A stretch of 64,000 bases of DNA, from contig DATNLZ010000079.1 in the NCBI GenBank assembly GCA_035602605.1, forward strand, positions 1 through 64,000, read 5' to 3'. Positions 37,545-44,412 of this stretch are shown here, piece after piece (positions within the stretch are counted from its first letter, which is position 1; each line of letters opens with the position of its first letter). The notes beneath the pieces were generated by a model. The model was not told where the DNA came from and searched no databases. It worked only from the letters and a program-made list of their open reading frames with translations. A program made the position numbers and the translations under genes. The DNA is from DASQHY01 sp035602605. Its GTDB lineage: Bacteria; Acidobacteriota; Terriglobia; Acidiferrales; UBA7541.

Positions 37545-38768
37545 CTACTTCATCCCGATAGAACACTCGCGGGGGAACTCATTTAGCAGCATCCACCGAG
37601 CGCAGATCCTGCAGAGGGGGAGCCACTTGTTCACCTGTTGGATATGCTCGATCTTATCCAAGACAATGGTAATTTCACCTGGCTCCAATAATCCGTGGGC
37701 GATCCCCAGCCGCAAAGGCCGCAAATGGTCGACGAGGATTGCCGTAATCTTCCTCCCCAAAATTTCTGGAGGAAAAACCTGCACAAGGGTCATTTCGTCC
37801 CAACCCTTACGCCAGGTATATAAGCAATTTAACAGCGCTATGAGCTCTTCCTTCTTCTGAGGGATTCGCTCATACGGTGTCCGCGGCTCTTGCCCCGCCG
37901 CACGCTTCTCCCCGGCCTGGCGTCCACGTCGGGCAATGACACTCTCAATGATCTTGAAGAAGCAAAGGTAGCGATAGAACGAACTGTTTGTGTTCAGTCC
38001 CTCGCGATAGATGCTCGCATATTGGCAAAAATCGTCCACGAAGAACGGAGGCGTGCCCCCGCCAAAATTCATATCGAAATGCGGCGTATGCACCCGTAGC
38101 GAGCTCACCTGCGTAGTGAGATTAGTCACTTGGATCGTCTCAACGCTAATCGGAACATCCAAGTTCACCGACCAAGCGCTCAAAAAAGGCGCAAGCGAAC
38201 CGTACGCTTCGTTCTCAGCGGCCTGCGCGTTGTCCGCTTCAAGCTCCGCGACAAACTTCCCGAGAAAGCCATCCTTGTTGGCGGAGCCAAGATATTTGAA
38301 ATTTTTCCCCAGCGCCTGGATAAGAATCTGTTCTGGATCTTCCATGCGCCGTTCCGCCTCGGGTTTCACGATGCGGATATGCGATTCACCGACCAGGTTA
38401 TCAATGAACTGGTGCTCCCTCTCCTTGGAGATCGGATATCCCGGCCGGGAGAGGAGGAACTGCACTTTGTAACGGCCGCGCTCGCCACCGATATTTATTT
38501 TCTTGGGGTCGGACTCTCCGCCTTTGAAGATTGGGGCCACGATGACCTTGTGCTCTTCCCCCGGCATCCCCCATGGGTGAAGCTCCGCCATCGGCTTCTC
38601 CGTTACCTTTTGTAGCATCGGGCCGCTGCCAGCCGGCAATGGCCTCGAAGCTACCTCAACGGGGGCAGCGCCTCGGCGCAGACCGTGGCAATTCTTTTCT
38701 TTCTTCCCGCTCCCGCAAGGACACTTCTTCTGAATGCTAGGCCTGTGTCTCGCTCCCCCATGGGTCAT
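37545..38768 (-). CDS. SEC-C motif protein, function unknown
   Basis: A 407-residue protein. Near the N-terminus it has a SEC-C-type zinc motif (CPCGSGKKEKNCHG, residues ~18-31), as found at the ends of SecA and many uncharacterised proteins. The rest, including the segment FKIIESVIARRGRQAGEKRAAG in the middle, matches no family known to me. Genes like this recur in defence and mobile islands. Its end is 158 bases from the DUF5677-like gene, convergent. Confidence 0.6.
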   Translation of the reverse strand: MTHGGARHRPSIQKKCPCGSGKKEKNCHGLRRGAAPVEVASRPLPAGSGPMLQKVTEKPMAELHPWGMPGEEHKVIVAPIFKGGESDPKKINIGGERGRYKVQFLLSRPGYPISKEREHQFIDNLVGESHIRIVKPEAERRMEDPEQILIQALGKNFKYLGSANKDGFLGKFVAELEADNAQAAENEAYGSLAPFLSAWSVNLDVPISVETIQVTNLTTQVSSLRVHTPHFDMNFGGGTPPFFVDDFCQYASIYREGLNTNSSFYRYLCFFKIIESVIARRGRQAGEKRAAGQEPRTPYERIPQKKEELIALLNCLYTWRKGWDEMTLVQVFPPEILGRKITAILVDHLRPLRLGIAHGLLEPGEITIVLDKIEHIQQVNKWLPLCRICARWMLLNEFPRECSIGMK

Positions 38769-38968
38769 TTCTTGTCCTTATAGAGAAAGGGCGGCCGAAG
38801 CCGCCCGGCACTCAGATTTGGTACACCCTAGGGAATCGAGCGAACTCGCCTTAAGCTGGCGACATAGTTCTCTTTGGGGCTGGATGCAAATCGCTGATTC
38901 CGCGCGCCAGAATTCTGCGTGCCGCACTACCCGACAATGAAGGTAGTTCTGGAATCCGCGAGTTTCGC

Positions 38969-39439
38969 TTAAAACCCGAACCGTTTCGGAGGCGCGGGCA
39001 TTCCATAGAGCGCGGCCAGAAGCGGATTCGAACGGTTTAGCGTTTTGTTGCAAACAGGGTCGTAGTAGGCAATCAGCTCGTCTTCGACCGCGCAGCGTTG
39101 CTGTTCGGTCGAACCCGGCATCCAGTGAAACGCCACAAACAGATTCCACGCGCCGTTCCCCGCTCTTGCCCAGTCTCCGTACCGCTCATGCGAACTACCC
39201 ACACGGGCACTGGCGTTCCTTGCCTGCCCAAAATAAAGCACGCGGAATTTTCGCGGCGAGCAACTTTCATCTTGGACTAGAATTGCATACAAACCAGAAC
39301 TCGGCGGAGGCAAAGCACCGTTTAGTTCCCGCGGCTCGTCGAAGTGAACGAGGCCCGCCACCCGCTGATAGAACGCGATACCCTGAGGTCGGGGTGGTGC
39401 GACGTAATCTAAGATTGATGGATACCGGGGTAAGCCCAT
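38969..39439 (-). CDS. GIY-YIG-like nuclease-fold protein
   Basis: A 156-residue protein. GLYAILV and LYFGQARNASARV spaced 11 residues apart match the GIY and YIG strands with the catalytic Arg, and EDELIAYYDPVCNKTLNRS supplies the Glu and Asn of the GIY-YIG fold. Such domains cut DNA in homing or repair enzymes and phage defence. The start at 39439 follows AGGGAG; an upstream ATG at 39484 is rejected. Confidence 0.65.
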   Translation of the reverse strand: MGLPRYPSILDYVAPPRPQGIAFYQRVAGLVHFDEPRELNGALPPPSSGLYAILVQDESCSPRKFRVLYFGQARNASARVGSSHERYGDWARAGNGAWNLFVAFHWMPGSTEQQRCAVEDELIAYYDPVCNKTLNRSNPLLAALYGMPAPPKRFGF

Positions 39440-39645
39440 GGTCGTAAATCTCCCTGTGAGAGCTGGCAAAAAACACTCCCCCACGATCCTACGATCTCAG
39501 AAGTCGCTTGTGGTGTCAAGAAGAGGCTGTCTATACCTTGGGGTGCTGAATCTCGACTCCGCCGACTCATCGCGCAGAACTGGCCGCGCGGTAGTCCGCG
39601 GTGAATATCCGGTTGCATTCCAGCGTTGTAGATATAACAATAATT

Positions 39646-39891
39646 ATGATAACTACAGAGTATACAACGGCACAGGTGGCCAAGGCCTGCGGGGTTGGCA
39701 AGATGTTCCTGCTCCGGCTCGTTTGGTCCAGCAAGCTGCCGGAGGTGCGGGTCGTCACGTTCGGCGCGATGAAATTCCGATTCTGGAGCGAGCAGGACCT
39801 TATGCGCGCAACGGTCCTAGTGGCAGGGTTGCGGGCCGAAAAGAGGCTGAAAGGTAAGGCCGGAATGGGAAGGACGGAGGCGGCGAGATGA
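39646..39891 (+). CDS. MerR/excisionase-like small DNA-binding protein
   Basis: An 81-residue protein. TTAQVAKACGVGKMFLLRLV looks like the helix-turn-helix of MerR or excisionase proteins, followed by a wing-like segment (VVTFGAMKFRFWSEQDLMRA). Excisionases control direction of integrase reactions, which fits a mobile region, but a transcriptional role is equally possible. Followed by a 40-codon gene overlapping by four bases (ATGA). Confidence 0.5.
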   Translation: MITTEYTTAQVAKACGVGKMFLLRLVWSSKLPEVRVVTFGAMKFRFWSEQDLMRATVLVAGLRAEKRLKGKAGMGRTEAAR

Positions 39892-40010
39892 CTGAGAAGC
39901 GGAAGAGGAGAAGCAACAATGAGGGCTGCACATTCAAGCCCGGCGCGCGGCTGCCTGAGCCCGAGCCCGAGCGTGTGGCGACGGCGGAGCCGACTGCCCT
40001 GGTCAACTAG
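39888..40010 (+). CDS. 40-residue ORF coupled to MerR-like gene
   Basis: ATG at 39888 overlaps the preceding stop as ATGA and the frame ends with TAG at 40008-40010. The 40-residue product is very basic at the start (MTEKRKRRSNNE) and Pro/Glu-rich later. No family is recognised. The coupled start is the only support that it is expressed. Confidence 0.35.
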   Translation: MTEKRKRRSNNEGCTFKPGARLPEPEPERVATAEPTALVN

Positions 40011-40075
40011 AAGAAGGAAATGGCCGTGCAAGCCTCGGCACTTTAACGAGTACGGGGCTTTTCTTTTGCGCTCCC

Positions 40076-40861
40076 TCACACGACCAGTGCTACAAACGAC
40101 TTCCCATCCCGGATCAAATCTTCAACGTCGTTCCGATTCACGACTTCCTTCGGATGAGCACAGTTGTTTCCAATCCTGTAGAGCATGTCCAGCCGAGCAC
40201 GTTGAACTTCTGTGATCACATCCGCTTTCTTCAACGAAAGCGTCATGTCGGTGAAGTCGGGATGCGCTTTCGTCGCCGAATTTTTGATGATGGTCACGTT
40301 GCGTTCCTGGGCCACCGTCCTGAAATGCCGTTCCAAAGCGACCCTGGCAATGACGCCACTGGCCCGGATGATCGTCTCCTCGCGCGACGACTGGAGCAAG
40401 TTGTGTGCGGTTTCAAACTCGTCAGCTGCGACGACGAAACTCAACTCACCCAAGATTGACAGTTCTCTCGACTTCACCTCGGAGACACATGATCTTAGAA
40501 GGGCAGTTCCCTTCGCGATCTTTTGGGCGAAATAAGGGAACTGAATCTGAAAGTGCTGCTGGGTTGTCAGAGGGGAGTAGATGTAAGCCCAGATGCAAGA
40601 CCAGTCCACGGTCGTCTTGTTCTTATCCAATGGGTCGGGGTAGTGCGCCCTGTAGCAGAAGTCGAAGTCAGCCAAGCCCGAGAAGTTTTCTCTTTCGAGT
40701 AGCGCACGCCCTCCTCGATACCACTCCTCTGCTTTGTCCTTGAGGCCGCTCGCCTCAATCCACTTTCCGTCCGCCAGAAGTTGGCCAAGTCGAATGACTT
40801 CCACTCCTAGTCCGTCCAGTTCCACGATGCGAGCTGCTAGCTGTTTGAGATGGGATGACAA
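40076..40861 (-). CDS. HEPN-like protein (C-terminal R-x-H motif)
   Basis: A 261-residue, helix-rich protein. Near the C-terminus RIGNNCAH followed by NRNDVEDLI resembles the Rx4-6H catalytic motif of HEPN ribonucleases, and the DUF4145 group has a similar layout. A metal-independent RNase for host suicide is a possible role, inferred from the motif only. No nucleotidyltransferase partner is beside it. Confidence 0.55.
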   Translation of the reverse strand: MSSHLKQLAARIVELDGLGVEVIRLGQLLADGKWIEASGLKDKAEEWYRGGRALLERENFSGLADFDFCYRAHYPDPLDKNKTTVDWSCIWAYIYSPLTTQQHFQIQFPYFAQKIAKGTALLRSCVSEVKSRELSILGELSFVVAADEFETAHNLLQSSREETIIRASGVIARVALERHFRTVAQERNVTIIKNSATKAHPDFTDMTLSLKKADVITEVQRARLDMLYRIGNNCAHPKEVVNRNDVEDLIRDGKSFVALVV

Positions 40862-41052
40862 CGATTCACTCCGATTTCTAAACCGCGCGGCTCATCTCTC
40901 AATTGTGGCTCATGGTCTATCAGGACTGCAAGGCGACGCCAGTAAGCTGGTAACGTTAACTACTATGAGATCTCTTATGTCGCCGACACATCTCGTTGAT
41001 ATTAAAGGCGCTTTGCACGGCGCGAAAATTCTTTTGAGCCGAAGGTCGTGGG

Positions 41053-41075
41053 TTCGATCCCCACCGCCCCTACCA
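41053..41075 (+). repeat. att-like tRNA 3'-end fragment, right copy
   Basis: Identical over 23 bases to 36378-36400. The tRNA-like sequence reaches further upstream here, to about 41040 (CGAAGGTCGTGGG, anticodon-arm edge, variable loop and T stem). With the left copy it frames 4.7 kb. Confidence 0.7.
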
Positions 41076-41096
41076 ACCATCCTTCTGATTGGTCGG

Positions 41097-41286
41097 GACT
41101 TAGCAAAAACGCGAGGGGGCAAAAGGGGGCAGATAAGCCCGATGATCCGGTTCGTGCGTGAATTCTCAGCGGCACGAGTGACAGCCGGATTCCTTGGGAC
41201 GTGGGTGTCTCCATCCCACAGCCCTCAGCAAGGATCTCTCTGCGCTCACAAGACTTAGGAATTTCGCGAGGCGGCAGAAGGGGGCA
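41097..41286 (+). repeat. pair of 35-bp direct repeats (integrase-arm-like)
   Basis: GACTTAG at 41097 and 41252 is followed, 14 bases after its first base in both cases, by GCGAG-G/C-GGCA-A/G-AAGGGGGCA (41111-41131 and 41266-41286; two mismatches in 21). They lie directly downstream of the att fragment, where recombinase arm sites are expected. Confidence 0.6.
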
Positions 41287-41534
41287 ATAAGAAAACGAGC
41301 CTCAGGGGTGGCACCCACGGCCTCGGCCTGAATCAGCCGCGCGCGGCATTTATGTCTGTAATCCCGCCTGAAACCATCAGGACAAGTCCGCTCAATAGGA
41401 GTCGGCTCGCGTCAGCGTTCGCTGGAAATTGGTGATCCAACTGACTCCGGAGCGCGAACTGCAATCGACCTCGCAGTCGAATCTGGAGTAGGATTCGCCA
41501 CACCTACTCCGTTCAGAGACTGGAGATCGAGTTT

Positions 41535-42137
41535 ATGCCGATCGAAATTACAGATCGTTACAAATTGATTTTCGAAGAGCATCACTATGCTTCGGATTTT
41601 AGAACGAAGATCATCCAAGGTTGGTGTCTTTTCTATGCGGCCTTTGCCGCCGGGCTCAGTTGGACCCAGGCCAACGCGGCTGCCAAACCCGTGAGCTGGA
41701 TTTTGAGTGCTTTCGCCTTCGTGATTACCTGGTTCATGTGGGCAGCTGATTTTCGGCATCGAAAAGCGCTTGCGCACTCAAAGTTGATTGGGAAGGCGAT
41801 CGAGGAATCCGAGGCTGCAGGAATTCCAGCGGATCAGAGATTCTTCGCATCAATCGCGTCAGGATGGCTAACTCATAGCCTAACTATTGATGTCTTGGCA
41901 GGTTTGATGCTCGGTGCGTTGTTCCGCGCTTCGACGTTTCTGAAAGGTTCTGGAGGCGATTTGAAATCGGTACCTCCTGACCTGCTTTGGTGGACGATTG
42001 GCGGAAGTGCATTAGGTGCCGGGTTCTACCTATTTGTAGCGGTTTCGCTTCGTCGTCGGAGGAGGGCGCCGCGTCGGGCGGCACCTGGCGAGACAGGGAG
42101 CGAGACAAGGGACGTTGAAGAGTCTGTCAAGAAATGA
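41535..42137 (+). CDS. membrane protein, function unknown
   Basis: A 200-residue protein with two pairs of predicted membrane helices (about 30-48 and 53-70; 113-130 and 145-165), a short cytoplasmic loop between the pairs, and a basic C-terminal tail. It resembles the small 2TM/4TM proteins often found beside nucleotide-signalling or defence genes, without a clear family assignment. Start ATG at 41535. It lies 176 bases before the HIT gene and may belong to the same unit. Confidence 0.6.
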   Translation: MPIEITDRYKLIFEEHHYASDFRTKIIQGWCLFYAAFAAGLSWTQANAAAKPVSWILSAFAFVITWFMWAADFRHRKALAHSKLIGKAIEESEAAGIPADQRFFASIASGWLTHSLTIDVLAGLMLGALFRASTFLKGSGGDLKSVPPDLLWWTIGGSALGAGFYLFVAVSLRRRRRAPRRAAPGETGSETRDVEESVKK

Positions 42138-42313
42138 CGCTGCCGTTCACGCAGAAACATTTGCGAAATAGTTGTGCATGGCCTCGATTGTACCCGCGTC
42201 GCTTGACCCGTCACAACGCGACGTAAGAATCGGCGGTTACGTGATATATTTCCTAGATACGGTCGGCGGACTGGAGTAGAACCTCGTCCGTACTCCGTCA
42301 GAGGCTTAAAGCC

Positions 42314-42967
42314 ATGCATACATGCCAATTGTGTCCCCACCAGTCGGCGAAGCCTTGGAACGCACCTTTACTCGAATCCGCAAATTTCCGGGTTATTGTG
42401 TCGCTCGGCGCTTTAGTTGAAGGATGGGTGTTGCTTGTGCCTAATGAGCACTTTCTTTCAATGGGAGCGCTTCCCGCGTCGCAATTTGAGGAGATGCGGA
42501 GGCTGAAGGAATCAGTGTGCGACCGCTTGGAGAGAATTTATGGTCCTATTTCCGCTTTTGAGCACGGGCCTGGGACTGAGCGACGCAATGTTGGCTGTGG
42601 AGTGGACCATGCACATCTGCATATAGTTCCGATAACTTTCGATTTAGCTGCCGCTGCTGCCCCGTACCTTCCAGAGGATTCGCGGTGGGAGGTCGCCGAC
42701 CTGATGGGATGCCGGTCAGCTGCCCGGGCTGGGGACGACTACATTTATCTCGAGCAGCCGATCAATTCCGGCAGGATGCTCCGCCACAAGGACCTTGGAA
42801 GTCAGACGATGCGGCGTGCAATAGCCGCTCAGATGGGGATACCGGATGATTTCAATTGGCGAACGAACCCTCAGATTGAAAATGTAAGCTGCACGATTCG
42901 GGCCCTCGAGTCGGAGATGCGCAAGGCTATTCCGGCGCAGCACAACGCTTCCGAACATGCTGCATGA
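42314..42967 (+). CDS. HIT-family nucleotide hydrolase/transferase
   Basis: A 217-residue protein. Residues ~25-110 are a HIT domain with VLLVPNEHFLSMGAL and the catalytic triad GVDHAHLHIVPI (His-x-His-x-His, near residue 97). HIT enzymes cleave dinucleoside polyphosphates, AMP-amides or similar nucleotide conjugates through a nucleotidyl-His intermediate. N-terminal Cys4-Cys7 plus a following His might bind zinc. Four-base overlap (ATGA) with the next membrane-protein gene makes it the first gene of the 42.3-47.0 kb operon. Confidence 0.85.
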   Translation: MHTCQLCPHQSAKPWNAPLLESANFRVIVSLGALVEGWVLLVPNEHFLSMGALPASQFEEMRRLKESVCDRLERIYGPISAFEHGPGTERRNVGCGVDHAHLHIVPITFDLAAAAAPYLPEDSRWEVADLMGCRSAARAGDDYIYLEQPINSGRMLRHKDLGSQTMRRAIAAQMGIPDDFNWRTNPQIENVSCTIRALESEMRKAIPAQHNASEHAA

Positions 42968-43575
42968 CTGACCGACCCAAAGTAGCCGCCTTCGGTCAAG
43001 TCGATCCAACCGACAATCGCGAACTTGGAGACTGGCGCTCGAAATACACGGACCCCGAGGCGCGGCGCGGCATCCGAGTTGAAGCCGCATACGTAGGTTT
43101 TCTCCTCGCGTTTGTGCCACTTGTGATGTTGGTGCTGTGGCTCGGCTACCCCAAGGGCTGGTTGAAGCTTGATGATGCGCGGTACGCGATTCTCCTGAGG
43201 TACGCGCTCGCATGGCTGGCAGGTGTTTTGGGCGGAACTCTTTATGATGCCAAGTGGCTGTATCATACCGTTGCCCGCCAGCTGTGGCACTTAGATCGTC
43301 GGATCTGGCGGCTTTTTACGCCGCATATTTCGGGCGGGTTGGCCTTTGTCGTAGTGTCCCTCGTTGCCTCGGGTGTTTTGAGGATCTTTGATCGCCGCGC
43401 CATTGAATCAAACGCAATGGTCGTGGGCATCAGTTTCTTGGTTGGCTACTTTTCGGACAGCGCTATCGCGAAGTTGGCCGAAGTTGCCGAAACGCTCTTC
43501 GGGACTAGTCGATCGCGGGAAAAACATGCACCAACAACCACAGCCTCGGTGCGGCGACCAGAGGATAATCCATGA
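42964..43575 (+). CDS. four-helix membrane protein of the HIT/MazG operon
   Basis: A 203-residue protein with about four predicted membrane segments (residues ~43-60, 76-93, 120-140, 147-165) and a soluble, charged N-terminus and C-terminus. No family recognised. It overlaps both neighbours by four bases (ATGA on each side), so it is translated with the HIT protein and the methylase. Membrane effector or anchor is a possible role by analogy with abortive-infection systems; not shown by sequence. Confidence 0.65.
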   Translation: MTDRPKVAAFGQVDPTDNRELGDWRSKYTDPEARRGIRVEAAYVGFLLAFVPLVMLVLWLGYPKGWLKLDDARYAILLRYALAWLAGVLGGTLYDAKWLYHTVARQLWHLDRRIWRLFTPHISGGLAFVVVSLVASGVLRIFDRRAIESNAMVVGISFLVGYFSDSAIAKLAEVAETLFGTSRSREKHAPTTTASVRRPEDNP

Positions 43576-44405
43576 GGGATGCTTCTCCTTTGCGTTACCC
43601 CGGCGGGAAGTGGCGTTTGACGAAGTGTTTTGAAAGAGTGATAGCTCTGAATTATGAAAAACCACCTGCATATGTTGAACCGTACGCAGGCGGAGCTAGC
43701 TTGGCTCTTAGCCTCTTGTTTACGGGCGTGGTGAGCGAAATTTACCTCAACGATTTGGACCCGGCGATCCACGCCTTTTGGTTCAGCGTGCTTCGCAAAA
43801 ACAAGCAGTTTTGTCGGCTCGTAAAAACCGCGTCCATAACACCGTCGGAGTGGAGAAAGCAGCGAAAGATTTATCTGGAAGGACTCGCTGGCGGGCGCCT
43901 AGCTCTGGGCTTCGCCACATTTTTCCTCAATCGGACAAATCACTCCGGGATTCTGAATGGTGGCATGATCGGCGGTAAGCAGCAGAAGGGTGAATGGAAA
44001 TTGGGCGCACGATTCAATCGGATTGAACTGGTACGGCGCATCCAGAGGATTTCGAAATTCAAGGATCGCATTCATTTGCGATGCCAGGACGCGACGGCTT
44101 TCTTGATGCAGAAGAAATTCGGGAAAAACACTCTCGTGTATCTCGATCCGCCATACTACCGCTCCGGAATGGATCTTTACCTCAACGCTTATGAGCCGGG
44201 CGACCATAAAGTCGTACGGGACTGTACGCTCGATTTGGAATGTGCGTGGATTGTTTCATACGACGATGTGTCCGAAATACGGCGGCTGTACCGTTCGCAG
44301 AAAAGTCGTCGAGTGCGACTGCTGCATACTGCAAGGACGACGCGAATGGGCAAGGAAATCATGTTCTTCTCGAGACGTCTCCGAATTCCACCAGTTATGC
44401 GGTAG
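43572..44405 (+). CDS. D12-class DNA adenine-N6 methyltransferase (Dam-like)
   Basis: A 277-residue methylase. LRYPGGK near the N-terminus and YVEPYAGGASLALSL form the AdoMet site; LVYLDPPYY near residue 190 is the catalytic DPPY motif. The order (AdoMet motif first) fits the D12/Dam class, which makes N6-methyladenine in duplex DNA. It is slightly larger than E. coli Dam's ~278 standard. Within an operon with no restriction nuclease, self/non-self marking or regulation of the neighbours is the inferred job. Confidence 0.9.
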   Translation: MRDASPLRYPGGKWRLTKCFERVIALNYEKPPAYVEPYAGGASLALSLLFTGVVSEIYLNDLDPAIHAFWFSVLRKNKQFCRLVKTASITPSEWRKQRKIYLEGLAGGRLALGFATFFLNRTNHSGILNGGMIGGKQQKGEWKLGARFNRIELVRRIQRISKFKDRIHLRCQDATAFLMQKKFGKNTLVYLDPPYYRSGMDLYLNAYEPGDHKVVRDCTLDLECAWIVSYDDVSEIRRLYRSQKSRRVRLLHTARTTRMGKEIMFFSRRLRIPPVMR

Positions 44406-44412
44406 CTAGTTC

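Larger units (their letters stand above)
40862..41534. other. 673-bp intergenic region with att remnant and arm-like repeats
   Basis: No gene is supported. It contains about 36 bases of a tRNA 3' end ending at 41075 and two 35-bp imperfect direct repeats (41097-41131 and 41252-41286). This is the layout found between a tRNA att site and an integrase gene, but no integrase follows. Confidence 0.55.

Noticed and set aside
37368..37586. 72-codon plus-strand frame after the DUF5677-like gene
   Set aside because: No family, no ribosome site, and it runs into the end of the SEC-C gene on the other strand.
40910..41122. Minus-strand frame with the peptide GRGGGDRTHDLRLKR
   Set aside because: This peptide is the well-known false protein read from a tRNA 3' end; it reflects the att fragment at 41053-41075.
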